From assembly GCF_000212735.1 (NCBI RefSeq), contig NC_015512.1, positions 62,001 through 126,000 on the forward strand: a DNA stretch of 64,000 nt, written 5' to 3'. A model generated the notes under the pieces. That model was not told where the DNA came from, did not search any database, and saw only the letters and a program-made list of their open reading frames with translations. The translations under genes were made by a program, and so were the position numbers. Below, piece after piece: positions 9,128 to 18,404 of the stretch (positions are counted from its first letter, which is position 1; each line of letters opens with the position of its first letter). This DNA comes from Haliscomenobacter hydrossis DSM 1100. Lineage in GTDB: Bacteria; Bacteroidota; Bacteroidia; Chitinophagales; Saprospiraceae.

Positions 9128-9922
9128 TCAAAATTTTTCCCAGGTCGCCTGATCAATTCGACCAAAATCGTAATTGGTTTTGGCCCCCAGGCCATACCGG
9201 GTCAACATTTGGGCGAAACAATCCAGTAACTGGTCAGCAGGGAAAAAGGAAGTAACGTGAGCACTCAGGTAAAAATAAAACTGAAAATGCCCGCCCGCCT
9301 GCATCTTTAAAAAAGGAAGCGGGGTGGGTTTTTTCAAAGGATGTTGGTGCGGGGTAATGATGTCGGTACCCAGCAGCACATCCACGGCCGGCGCAGCACC
9401 AATAAAATGGCACTGCTCGTAAGTTGACAACCAGCGTGGCGCTTTGGGGTTGCGGGTATCCTTGCCCTCAAACAGCAGATCGACGAACTGTTTTTGGGTG
9501 AAGGGATGCTGCTCATTTTCCAGCAAAGGTTGAAGTATCGTGGGCGTATTGCGTTCACAATGCGCCCGCAGGGCACCTTTGAGCGAGCTACCGGCGATGA
9601 AGGGCATACCCGTAGTAAAATCAAAGGTAAAACCCATCACCAATTCATTCAGTAGGCCCATGTTGTGTTTTATGCCCACCCCACTGAGGATACCACGGCC
9701 AGCAATCTGGCCTTCAATCATGGCGTTAGCACTTTTACGCAGACGCTCGTGCAACAAATCCAGGTATTCGCCCTGGTAGCGGAGCGGGTAGCCATTTTTA
9801 AACATTTTTTGGGCTTCTACAGACCCACCACTCATTTTAATCTTGCCCTCTATTTCCTCATGAATCAGCCCCTTGTAATATTCGCGATAGTAGGCCCAGC
9901 CCAGATTTTTTTGTTCCATCAC
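9128..9922 (-). CDS. cmr6: Cmr6, type III-B RAMP subunit
   Basis: This 264-aa RAMP protein is the Cas7-like cap at the 3' end of the crRNA in the Cmr complex. The segment FDFTTGMPFIAGSSLKGALR (100-119) is the conserved RAMP loop of Cmr6, and GLGAKTNYDFG near the C-terminus is the glycine-rich motif. It is the last gene of the operon and overlaps cmr5 by 4 bp (ATGA), which suggests translational coupling. The start may be either of the two leading Met codons. Confidence 0.93.
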   Translation of the reverse strand: MMEQKNLGWAYYREYYKGLIHEEIEGKIKMSGGSVEAQKMFKNGYPLRYQGEYLDLLHERLRKSANAMIEGQIAGRGILSGVGIKHNMGLLNELVMGFTFDFTTGMPFIAGSSLKGALRAHCERNTPTILQPLLENEQHPFTQKQFVDLLFEGKDTRNPKAPRWLSTYEQCHFIGAAPAVDVLLGTDIITPHQHPLKKPTPLPFLKMQAGGHFQFYFYLSAHVTSFFPADQLLDCFAQMLTRYGLGAKTNYDFGRIDQATWEKF

Positions 9923-10332
9923 TTTTGTTTTATGGGTTGCGACACTTGAATGGCCAGTTTAAAATAATCCACCGCTTGTTTGATCTCGTGTTGTAATTTG
10001 CCCATGTCTCCCGTTTTAATTTCCTCCACATAATTGCTCAAGAACCCTTTGTACTTCCCTGTAATATAGTAAAATAGTGCTTTGCAAAAAGTGGCACGCT
10101 TCTGTTCGACATCACTCCCGGTCGGATTTTTTTCAAAATACAGGCAAGTTTCCAGCAGTCCGATGTTAAAAACATTGTAGATGAAGTCGGAGCAGATGGG
10201 CACATAATCCTTGGTATCCACCGGGTATTTGGTTTTTTTGTCCGCCACATGCAGGATATGACAATTGATCAAGGCATCGAAAGCCTTTTGGATAAGTGGC
10301 AGTTCGAGTTTATTGATCATTTTGGTCAGCAT
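9919..10332 (-). CDS. cmr5: Cmr5, small (Cas11-type) subunit
   Basis: This all-helical 137-aa protein sits between cmr4 and cmr6, where the small subunit of type III-B complexes is encoded. It begins with the helix IQKAFDALINCHI and ends with a helix rich in Lys/Gln, and length and helicity fit Cmr5, which lines the target RNA channel. It overlaps cmr4 by 23 bp; the internal Met at 10320 would shorten the overlap. Identification relies on position and general character more than on a strong motif. Confidence 0.85.
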   Translation of the reverse strand: MLTKMINKLELPLIQKAFDALINCHILHVADKKTKYPVDTKDYVPICSDFIYNVFNIGLLETCLYFEKNPTGSDVEQKRATFCKALFYYITGKYKGFLSNYVEEIKTGDMGKLQHEIKQAVDYFKLAIQVSQPIKQK

Positions 10333-11344
10333 TAAGGGTTTTTAAAACAGACTCCAATTTTCGGAACTCACAACGTCCGTATCCTACCGACAAATTCGCA
10401 GCGATGTTGATCACCTTTTCGTCGATTTGTTCATCGAATTTCACTTTAAACTTATGGCTACTGTCCCCGCCAGCATAACCAACAAAAGAATAAAAGCGGG
10501 TTTCAGCGTGCAAAACCTGCTCAAACCAAACCTGTCTGCTGATGCGGTGCTCAAGCTGGTTGCGCGGCACAATCGGCAAGTGAAAATCATCCACCAACAC
10601 GTTGAAAGGCGCATCACTCCCCTGCTGGTCGCCTTGATCCATCACAATGCCAATAAAATTGTGGTTGCCGAAAAGAGACTTCAAGATGGGTAATTTTTGG
10701 CCATCCACCTGGGTCAATCGCGCTTTTATCTCAAAGCGTTCGAGGTAGATTTCGGAATCGGTAGTCGGCTCAGAACCGAGGTATAACAACCAATTGCTGG
10801 TGTTGTGCAAAAAACCCTCCTTTTCAAGAAAATCAATCTCTGATCGAATCGCGGAGCTGCGATCGGTGCCCAGGAAAAACCGGCTTTTTTCGCGCAAGTC
10901 CTGCAAAATCTGCGGACAAGTGACCAGGAAGAAAGGGCGATAATTGCTACGCACAGGAATGGCCAGTAATTCGGCGTCGTGCAAGGAAAAACGTCCAGCC
11001 TGGAAGACCTCTTTCACCTGGCCATTGAGTTCTGATTCCAGGATGTCAAGGGTATCCTGATCCAGTTTCAGGTCCTTGCGTTTTTGCAAGTTTCGCAGCA
11101 CCTGGATCAAGGCATTATCGAGCGAATGATTCCCGCCAAAAGCATAATTCACCAAATCCCTGAGCGCAGGATCCTGCATCAAATATTCCCGCAGCGCCCC
11201 TTTGAGAGAGCTATTGTGGATGGTAGGGAAACCCCGCCAATCCCGTTGCACCTTATGGTCGATGGCTTCAAATTCGCTACGTCCCGTTCCGGGATGTAAA
11301 GACATGAGGGCGCGAAGGAAAAAAAGGTCATATTGTGTTGGCAT
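10310..11344 (-). CDS. cmr4: Cmr4, Cas7-type backbone and target RNA nuclease
   Basis: This 344-aa RAMP repeats along the crRNA and cuts target RNA every 6 nt. The N-terminus shows LHPGTGRSEFEAIDHKVQRD; Asp29 corresponds in position to the catalytic Asp of known Cmr4 proteins. The RAMP loop GFPTIHNSSLKGALRE follows at about 38-53. Near the C-terminus LSVGYGRCEF is the glycine-rich segment. It lies 12 bp after cmr3. Target RNA cleavage should be intact, which would also time the shutdown of Cas10 signalling. Confidence 0.93.
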   Translation of the reverse strand: MPTQYDLFFLRALMSLHPGTGRSEFEAIDHKVQRDWRGFPTIHNSSLKGALREYLMQDPALRDLVNYAFGGNHSLDNALIQVLRNLQKRKDLKLDQDTLDILESELNGQVKEVFQAGRFSLHDAELLAIPVRSNYRPFFLVTCPQILQDLREKSRFFLGTDRSSAIRSEIDFLEKEGFLHNTSNWLLYLGSEPTTDSEIYLERFEIKARLTQVDGQKLPILKSLFGNHNFIGIVMDQGDQQGSDAPFNVLVDDFHLPIVPRNQLEHRISRQVWFEQVLHAETRFYSFVGYAGGDSSHKFKVKFDEQIDEKVINIAANLSVGYGRCEFRKLESVLKTLNADQNDQ

Positions 11345-11356
11345 GATGGTGACAGA

Positions 11357-12463
11357 TTAATCGATGGGCAAAAAATGATTGTAACCAATCTTGTGATAAT
11401 CCTCATACTGGGCGCAAAGCGCCCGGGGTTCAGTATCTTTATTCAGGTAAAGGATAGCGCCTCGTCCTAGCAGGTATTTGATTTCCGAAAAGCTGGGCAG
11501 CGCAAAATAGTTGGTGGCAGTGCGATTGGTGCGCGTTTGGTGGTGCCGAAACTGTACCACTTGTCCAATTACCGTTTGACAAAGGCTAAGGTAGTTGGCA
11601 TCCATGTACGCGTCCGACAACAATAAATACCGGCTACCTTTGCGCGCACCCAGATCCTGGAGCGGTTCAAAAGGTTCCGGTGGATTGTCTTGAGGAAAAA
11701 CCTCCATTTTAAAGCGGCTGCGCCGACCTCCCAGGGTGATAAAATCATTCTGCAAAGTTTGTCCATTGGCCAAAGCAAGGTAAAAACCAAAACCAAAGCC
11801 TGGTTTCAATCGAAATGAAAGCGATTTGAAGCGGCCCTGATCAAGGTTGGTTCCCTGGAGGCTTTTGTTGTTGTGGTCGCGGTGCTGAGGAATAAGCACC
11901 TCATCCAGGCTAAATGCAGGACCGCCTGTGGAGATCAGCAAAGGCACAAACTCGTTTTTGGCGCTATACGGAGACAAAGAATAGGCACTGCCCGGTTTCG
12001 CTTCATCGAGCAAGGAATAAGCCTTGTCGTTAACATTGGCCATGCGTCGAAACACTTCCTTCCTGCTTGGCCCATCTTCATCTGAATGGAGCATTTGGGT
12101 AAACTCGTGGCTGCGCAACAAATAAGGAATATTGCGTTCCCCTTGCAACAAAAAAGCCGGGGAAATGGACTCAATCGCCCCATAGTTTTGGCCTTCGGCT
12201 GGAAAAGAACCCGGACCAATCAGGGCCTCGGCCGCATGAGCTTGCGAAAGCGTTGCATCACCACGGCTGATCAGTCCCGCCTGCAGGAGGAGCTGGTAGC
12301 GAACCAGGCCCAGCAAAGAAGTTTGCTGAGGAAACCGAGCCGAATGCGTATAATACGTTGCCGGGTTGGCCAGTTCTGCATAAGTATTGGTGCCGAAGAA
12401 AAACGCATCACAAGGCGTCAAGCGCACCAAAAAATATTGAGTTTTCGGTATCGATGGGTTCAT
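11357..12463 (-). CDS. cmr3: Cmr3, Cas5-type subunit
   Basis: This 368-aa RAMP binds the 5' repeat-derived handle of the crRNA beside Cas10. It starts with VRLTPCDAFFFG, the usual Cmr3 opening, followed by the Cas5-like stretch FPQQTSLLGLVRYQLL. It lies 1 bp after cmr2 and 12 bp before cmr4, in standard operon order. No unusual feature was seen. Confidence 0.92.
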   Translation of the reverse strand: MNPSIPKTQYFLVRLTPCDAFFFGTNTYAELANPATYYTHSARFPQQTSLLGLVRYQLLLQAGLISRGDATLSQAHAAEALIGPGSFPAEGQNYGAIESISPAFLLQGERNIPYLLRSHEFTQMLHSDEDGPSRKEVFRRMANVNDKAYSLLDEAKPGSAYSLSPYSAKNEFVPLLISTGGPAFSLDEVLIPQHRDHNNKSLQGTNLDQGRFKSLSFRLKPGFGFGFYLALANGQTLQNDFITLGGRRSRFKMEVFPQDNPPEPFEPLQDLGARKGSRYLLLSDAYMDANYLSLCQTVIGQVVQFRHHQTRTNRTATNYFALPSFSEIKYLLGRGAILYLNKDTEPRALCAQYEDYHKIGYNHFLPID

Positions 12464-12464
12464 A

Positions 12465-14159
12465 TCAGCGTTGATTAGAGCGGTTGTAAAAATGAATCAA
12501 ACGCACCAGGGCAAGCACGAGCGCCGAAGGTTGCAACTTAGGGTACACCTTTCGGCATTCTTCGCTATACAGTAATTCTAAATATTGGATGAAAGCCTGG
12601 CCTTGGCCCAGGAATTGAGCGTTTTGTTTGATCAGGTTTTCAAAAACGAGGCGCAGTGACCACTCACGTTGGTAGCGCATGTATTCAAAAAGCGGATCCA
12701 ACAATACCAGTCTGCGGGCCAGAGCGTTGCCAAAACTTGCCTCATCACCCTTATTGCCAATCACCAGGTACTCGCTTAAGGTGTGCAAAAAGCTCTCCCA
12801 GAGGGGTGGATGATTGCCCATGGGTAGCTCAATGCTCAACATCCGGCCACTGTGCGTGCCCAGGCGCAAAGCCAGGGTGTGTTTATCTGTGGCCTTTTTA
12901 GCAGCTTTTAGCGCATCCCGGGACATTCGAATGGATTCGTACAAGGGGGTTTTGTAGTGGGCAATGCTAACGCCAAAAGAAAGAGCAGGTTGCTCTTCCA
13001 ATTTTTTCAACTGCTGGGGGTAATTTTGGCGGAACTTCTCGTAATGCTCCTGAAATTTTTTGTCCAGCACGTCCAGCAACTTGAATAAGTGAGGGCTAGT
13101 TCCTGGGGTCTTTTTTCCGGCATCATCACTTGCAATTCGTCGCACAGGAGCCATAAAAAACAGGTCATCGCCGCCGATGTAAACCGGCACCCCGCCGTAG
13201 CTGGAAATCAGCTGCGCCGCATCCTGTGCAAAGTTGAACATGAATTTAGAAAAGACTTCAATCTGTCCAGGCTCTTCACCGATGCATTCCAGTACCTTCC
13301 CCAGGTAATCCCCGTCAGCGTGTACGATAGCGAGGTGTTTGTGGAGGTGCAGGAACTTGTCCCCAAAAGAAGCTTCCAGATCCGCGATCAATTCCGCTTC
13401 AGCCTGGTCGTCCCCTATGTTCGCGGCTTTAAAATGTTTGGCAATGAGGTCATCAAACACCGTTGGCTTACTGTCCCTCAGCTCCCTGGCGGCAATTTCG
13501 ATCAAGGAGTCGAAACGTTTGCCTTGGCCAAAACCATCCTGGATCAAAAAAGAAGTATCCTTTTTTGTCCGGGCATTGACCAGGTTAAAAAAATGAGCGA
13601 GGTGATTGGATGCCGGAGCGATGTCGGGCATTTTGGGGGCCAGTTCGATGGCATCAAGAAAAGGAGAAATGGTCAATATGACGTTTTGTCCCGATGGAAT
13701 GTCTACCTGTTGCGCATTGAGTTGCAAGAATTGGAACAATTGCTTCTGCACTTCGTCTTGTGAGGGTGCGGACTGCTCCTGGTGGTGTTTCAAGTGCAAA
13801 GCGATTTTTGCTGCCACACCCTTTATCACTTCTTTTGCTGCATTGCGAATGCTTTGAATATCTGGTGCCGCACCCGTGTGGTGCAAAATGATGCGATCCG
13901 GGTATAAACCAGCGCCAGTTTTGGCCATAGGTTCAGCTTCAACCGGAGGTCCAGCCTCAACCAGGGGCGCATCATCCGGAGCTGGGCGATCAAGGTAAGG
14001 CAGGATCACCTGACAATCCGATAAAGCCGACAATTTCAAAGCCAATTGGTGCATGAGGTAGGAAAAGAAGTAGGACGAAGCCCAGAGCTCGCGGGTAAAG
14101 CGCGCATTTTCGATGGTACGGTCAATAGGGCCAATAGTGATTCCGGTGTAAATTGGCAT
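12465..14159 (-). CDS. cmr2: Cmr2/Cas10 without HD nuclease domain, GGDD intact
   Basis: This 564-aa large subunit is much shorter than HD-containing Cmr2 (about 850-900 aa). It starts directly with the ferredoxin-like region (TRELWASSYFFSYL, 22-35) and has no HD motif. Palm 1 shows HADGDYLGK (280-288) with Asp282 and Asp284, and palm 2 shows YIGGDDLFF with GGDD at 329-332. Single-stranded DNA cleavage is therefore not expected, while nucleotide polymerase activity is. Known HD-less Cmr2 proteins make second messengers, in Bacteroides fragilis SAM-AMP that opens a CorA-like effector. The CorA-like gene at the head of this operon fits that scheme. Confidence 0.93.
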   Translation of the reverse strand: MPIYTGITIGPIDRTIENARFTRELWASSYFFSYLMHQLALKLSALSDCQVILPYLDRPAPDDAPLVEAGPPVEAEPMAKTGAGLYPDRIILHHTGAAPDIQSIRNAAKEVIKGVAAKIALHLKHHQEQSAPSQDEVQKQLFQFLQLNAQQVDIPSGQNVILTISPFLDAIELAPKMPDIAPASNHLAHFFNLVNARTKKDTSFLIQDGFGQGKRFDSLIEIAARELRDSKPTVFDDLIAKHFKAANIGDDQAEAELIADLEASFGDKFLHLHKHLAIVHADGDYLGKVLECIGEEPGQIEVFSKFMFNFAQDAAQLISSYGGVPVYIGGDDLFFMAPVRRIASDDAGKKTPGTSPHLFKLLDVLDKKFQEHYEKFRQNYPQQLKKLEEQPALSFGVSIAHYKTPLYESIRMSRDALKAAKKATDKHTLALRLGTHSGRMLSIELPMGNHPPLWESFLHTLSEYLVIGNKGDEASFGNALARRLVLLDPLFEYMRYQREWSLRLVFENLIKQNAQFLGQGQAFIQYLELLYSEECRKVYPKLQPSALVLALVRLIHFYNRSNQR

Positions 14160-14162
14160 GGT

Positions 14163-15500
14163 TCAGTGATTTAGCGTCTGGGAAGAAGAGGTTATTTTGG
14201 TAAGTCCCAATGGTTTCACCTCATCGCCACCTTGATTGGACAATTCGATAGCAAAATCAAGGAAAGCAACCAGGTCAAACTCAGCTGGAGTTTTTAAGGC
14301 AAAATCCATTTCTTGTTTGACCCCATCTATTCCCTTGGGTGGTTCAGTCCCTTGAGGTGGTTTTTTAACAAACCTGGCACTAAAGTTGAACGGAACATCA
14401 AACAAAGCAAGTGGAATCAGCAAAGGGACAAAAAAGGCAAAATCCTGAAAAATTTTGATGCGTAGAGGCGAAGCGAATTGTTCAGGACCCTTTTTATCTT
14501 CAGCATCAATTTTAACTTTCATCCGTTCAAAGGGGCCGTGCATCAAAAACTCAAAATTTTCTGCTAAACCGAGCATGGCCCGGATGTACCAACTTTCATC
14601 ATAAGCATATTTGGGGTGGATGTCCTGAATTTGATTCCCCTCTGCTTTAAAATTGAGCTGGTCGTATTTTAAGAAGCGAAACACTTCAGGAAACTTTTCT
14701 TTGAGTCCCACTTTGATTGCCTTCTTTTCCCAACCCGGATAATTGGCCTGACCAGGATAGTCCGCGCTGTTGAAATAGCGCATCAAAAAGGATTTTTCAT
14801 AATGCTTTATATTTTGTTTATCGATGTAGTTTATCCCCGCCTTAAGTCGGCCATACACCCTGCGCAGATCATTCGGCTCCTGATTTTCTACAGCATTCGT
14901 GTATACCCCCCATTGGTTTCCATTTTGGATCGTAGTCGGATATACATTATCATTGATCTTAAAGGTATAGAATGGACCGCCGGGCTGGTAAAAATCATAA
15001 AGTACTTTCCCAATTTCTCCAACAGGAGGCAGTGACAAGGCCTCATCATCCAGGCAAGCGAGAGAAAACTGGCCATAGCCCTTACTTTGTCTACGTCCGA
15101 AATTTTCAACCAGAAAAAAAGTCGACAAGTGTTCCCGAGTAAACTGCAAGAGCCCCGGATGATCCGTCTGGAATTTACAGGAAAAAGCTTCCTCCTTATC
15201 CACAGCAAAGCGAGGGATCATTTTGGCCCCCACTACATTGGTATCCGGGCCATCAACAAATTCAGGGTTTGAGCATCCATACAGGGCAAAATCCAGCGCT
15301 TGGTGCTCTGCATTTCCCCGTCCCAAGAGCCAATCCTCCGGAACTGATTTTTGATGGATTCCTTGGTATTGAGCAAGTAAGAAGCGGTTCAACTTAGGTT
15401 TGAGTTCAGTTGAGCGCAAAAAATGCTCCGTTTCATTCTTGGCAATCAACACCGGAGTATGTTGGCGCAAGACCAGGGTAATTTCATCATTGTGGCGCAT
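14163..15500 (-). CDS. cmr1: Cmr1-like RAMP subunit
   Basis: This 445-aa protein is at the Cmr1 place in the cmr operon, 3 bp before cmr2 and overlapping the end of the DHH-CorA gene by 14 bp. The glycine-rich loop NFGRRQSKGYGQF (133-145) is a RAMP hallmark, and the N-terminal strand ITLVLRQHTPVLIA fits a Cas7-like fold. A lysine- and proline-rich linker occurs near residue 380. Cmr1 caps the 3' end of the crRNA with Cmr6. Sequence drift makes this call rest partly on operon order; another Cas7-type subunit is possible. Confidence 0.75.
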   Translation of the reverse strand: MRHNDEITLVLRQHTPVLIAKNETEHFLRSTELKPKLNRFLLAQYQGIHQKSVPEDWLLGRGNAEHQALDFALYGCSNPEFVDGPDTNVVGAKMIPRFAVDKEEAFSCKFQTDHPGLLQFTREHLSTFFLVENFGRRQSKGYGQFSLACLDDEALSLPPVGEIGKVLYDFYQPGGPFYTFKINDNVYPTTIQNGNQWGVYTNAVENQEPNDLRRVYGRLKAGINYIDKQNIKHYEKSFLMRYFNSADYPGQANYPGWEKKAIKVGLKEKFPEVFRFLKYDQLNFKAEGNQIQDIHPKYAYDESWYIRAMLGLAENFEFLMHGPFERMKVKIDAEDKKGPEQFASPLRIKIFQDFAFFVPLLIPLALFDVPFNFSARFVKKPPQGTEPPKGIDGVKQEMDFALKTPAEFDLVAFLDFAIELSNQGGDEVKPLGLTKITSSSQTLNH

Positions 15501-18180
15501 CAGTTTTGGATTTTCTGTTGTTTAAAGAATCAGTTTGGCGCTTGAGTAACGAATCGACTGGGAGTGTTTTAGGATCAGCAAGAGTCTTTTCCTTTTTGAG
15601 CCCCCCTTGTTGAAGTTGCTGTTCATTTTTCTCCCCAGCCCGTTCAAAGCAAAAGGGTAAAATAAAAATGAGGATAAAAAAGACCACTGCCAGAGCAAGA
15701 TGAATGGTTTCATTACGGTTGAACTTCTGCCCGGTTTCTTTGCGCATAAACGCATGTAAAGCCCGGTAAGCAAAGAACGACGCCCCCAGGATCAACAATA
15801 GAATGCCCCCCAGAACAAGGGGGCTAAAGGGCGATAACTGGTCATCGAACACATTGATGCCATAATAGGCCAGGGCAATTCCTGGCACAGCCAAAATGGT
15901 AGACAACAAAGCCAATAGACGATTGAGTCGCTCATTTTTTTCATTGCTTGCTTCACTCTCCTGGAGCACGAGGATATTGTGGTGGCTATGCAATTCACGC
16001 TCCAGGAACACCACCTCTTCAGCAATGCCCATTTGGTTTTGCAACAGCTTGTACAATTCAATCCCTTGTGCTTGCGCCGTTACCTCCCGAAAATATTGTC
16101 GATTGACAAATACAGAATAGTTTTTTAAAATGGCCTTGATTTTGGCGGGGTCATTGGTATACATTTTAATTTGATCCGAAAAAGTCAACAAGGAGGCTTT
16201 TTGGATCAGGCACAAATTGACCATTTTGAAATACAACGTTTGCAAGTGATGCAGTAAAAAATGGGTATTGTTCTTTTGGAGTGTACTCCATTGGGGGGTT
16301 AGTAACACAAAACTGTAGCGGGTGACCCCAAAGAGGGTACTATAGCTGCTCCAGCGCGCATTGGTGCTTTGCTCAATGTGTTGCCTGGCCAGGGGAGGAT
16401 ACGGGCAAGACTTCGCCTGGGGATTGTCGACAAACACATATTCATACCACCAATCATCGTTGAGGAAATTGGCATTCCCGGAAGCATCCCCTTGACCCAG
16501 ATGGCTGGAAAGCAGGTCGTGCCCATACCAGGACAATACAAACATGCGGTCGTCGAGGATAGGAATAGGAGGGGTAGTGATCGTTGCTGAATCCTTCCAA
16601 AGCAGCTTTTGGATAAAAGCTGGAATTCGAGGTTCTTCAACAGGAGAAAGGTAAGCATCAAAGGTTTCTTCGAATCCCAGCACCGTTAAGGATTTGGCCA
16701 GTTCAAGGTCTTGAACACCCAGGATAGATTTGGGATTTTTGGTCTCGGTATCAAAGTTCTCTCCTTTTAAAGCTAGTATCCATTCAGCATCCTTACCTGG
16801 GCTTTCCGTTTGAGCTACCGTAGTTGCTGACGTCATCAAAAAGGGAGGATAAATTCTGCGGCCAAATTGGTTGATGCGCTGGATGTCGATTGGTTTTGAC
16901 TGTTCCTTCTCCTTATTCTTCAAGTGAAAAGTGAGCACTCCCACTCCAGTAGGATGTAACTGCAGCGTGAGAGAGTCTACACTGAGGACATAGGTTTTAC
17001 CCCCAGGTTCTTGATGGCTGGGAGCAATCTGAATTTTGTATGTACGATCTTCTTTCTTTGCTAAATTATAACTTCGAAAATAAATGTCTTTGGAGTCAGG
17101 TCCAAGATCAAAAAGTGCGTCGCGGGTAAAGTCATAAAAATAGTTGAACTCGTTGTAATAAACTGGAGCAGAAAGTTCATACTTGTTATTTTCCCAATCC
17201 TCCTGCAAATGCTCCAATACCGATTCCCAGTGAGATTTTCCATTTAATACATTTTGAGCGGGCTCTACCGGGAACGATTGTAATTTGAAAGGGAAACTAA
17301 AAATGTGATAGCTGTAGATTTCATCCAGGCGATCGATGTTGCGGCTGAGGTGGTATTGGGGTTTAAGAAAGGTGGCAATTTTTCTGGCCAGGTCTTTCGG
17401 CTCATCCGATGATTTGGAAAGATTGAGGCCAAAATAGCCGTTAAAACCTCCACCAGAATAGGCTTCTTTGTTGTTGATTTCCGCTGCAAATTTATCCCTA
17501 AGCACCCCCACTCCTGGCCCATAATAAACGATTGCATCTTTATTGTACAAAATCAAATGGGTAGTTTTTTTTTCTTCAAGTGTCAGGTAGTCAACAATGG
17601 GTGCAAATGGAAGATTCAAGCGAACATGGATGGTGGTAATGTCAGCTTCCTGCTCGATAGGATTTTTTTGCAGGTCAGAATCCTTACTGGTTGACGTTGA
17701 AAGAATAGATTCAATCTCCTTTCGAGAAGGTTTTGCAATGCCCTGGGCCTCCCAATCTTTTTCCCGAATCTCTTCAATTTCAAAACGAGATAAGCCTTCC
17801 GCCAACAAACCTGGAATGTATGCTCTGTCATTGATGGCAACCAGGCGATGATAGTCGGAAAGTTCAATATTGAGCAGGGCAGCAACTTGTTCAATGGAAC
17901 TAAGGCGGGAATCATTTTCATCGTGGTGGTCAATAATCCGGTAGTCGGTAAGGTCTTTTAGAATTGTATCGTCGTCTATGGTTAGCTCTATAAAAACCAA
18001 GCAATGCGTTTTTTTCCTTTCCTTGATTGATGCCTTATAGCTAGAGAGTTTCGCGGTTTTCCAGCTCAATTTATTGCTGATGGTTTCTTCTTTGTGCTCA
18101 AGGAGTATTTTCTCAATTTCCTGCATCTCGAGGTCCATTCCTCCCAGGAAAAAACAATAGGGTTTTTCAGTATGGGTCAT
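15487..18180 (-). CDS. DHH/DHHA1 phosphodiesterase fused to CorA-like membrane effector
   Basis: This 897-aa protein begins the cmr operon. The N-terminal part (about 1-270) shows IIDHHDEND (82-90, DHH at 84-86), SSIEQVAALL, the later AINDRAYI and a DHHA1-like GGGFNGYFG loop, as in DHH phosphodiesterases of the NrN/nanoRNase type, though the glycine loop lacks the usual His. The middle (about 280-740) is a soluble domain I cannot name. The C-terminal part has a long helix (EERELHSHH-like region to NERLNRLL) and three membrane segments (about 755-775, 786-805, 826-845); YGIN after the first resembles the CorA GMN motif. In known SAM-AMP systems CorA is the effector and NrN the degrading enzyme, encoded separately in Bacteroides fragilis. 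Here both would be one chain. Function is inferred. Confidence 0.8.
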   Translation of the reverse strand: MTHTEKPYCFFLGGMDLEMQEIEKILLEHKEETISNKLSWKTAKLSSYKASIKERKKTHCLVFIELTIDDDTILKDLTDYRIIDHHDENDSRLSSIEQVAALLNIELSDYHRLVAINDRAYIPGLLAEGLSRFEIEEIREKDWEAQGIAKPSRKEIESILSTSTSKDSDLQKNPIEQEADITTIHVRLNLPFAPIVDYLTLEEKKTTHLILYNKDAIVYYGPGVGVLRDKFAAEINNKEAYSGGGFNGYFGLNLSKSSDEPKDLARKIATFLKPQYHLSRNIDRLDEIYSYHIFSFPFKLQSFPVEPAQNVLNGKSHWESVLEHLQEDWENNKYELSAPVYYNEFNYFYDFTRDALFDLGPDSKDIYFRSYNLAKKEDRTYKIQIAPSHQEPGGKTYVLSVDSLTLQLHPTGVGVLTFHLKNKEKEQSKPIDIQRINQFGRRIYPPFLMTSATTVAQTESPGKDAEWILALKGENFDTETKNPKSILGVQDLELAKSLTVLGFEETFDAYLSPVEEPRIPAFIQKLLWKDSATITTPPIPILDDRMFVLSWYGHDLLSSHLGQGDASGNANFLNDDWWYEYVFVDNPQAKSCPYPPLARQHIEQSTNARWSSYSTLFGVTRYSFVLLTPQWSTLQKNNTHFLLHHLQTLYFKMVNLCLIQKASLLTFSDQIKMYTNDPAKIKAILKNYSVFVNRQYFREVTAQAQGIELYKLLQNQMGIAEEVVFLERELHSHHNILVLQESEASNEKNERLNRLLALLSTILAVPGIALAYYGINVFDDQLSPFSPLVLGGILLLILGASFFAYRALHAFMRKETGQKFNRNETIHLALAVVFFILIFILPFCFERAGEKNEQQLQQGGLKKEKTLADPKTLPVDSLLKRQTDSLNNRKSKTDAPQ

Positions 18181-18404
18181 AGTTGTGATTGATATTACCT
18201 TTTATCTATTGAATGGGTAAAATATGTGTTTTGGTGATGTAATGCAAATTTTTATTATAGATTATTATAGGAAATAAAAGTGAAAAATTGGGATGCAGCA
18301 AGAAGGATTGGTCTGGAAGGTTGATTTGGGAAAGGATGAGGTTTTTGAGGCGGGTATAGGTGCTTAAGGTGACAGTTGAAGCAACCGCAAGGGTTGCCCC
18401 AACT

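Noticed and set aside
13089-13763. Long plus-strand frame opposite cmr2
   Set aside because: Antisense to the conserved Cas10 palm coding sequence.
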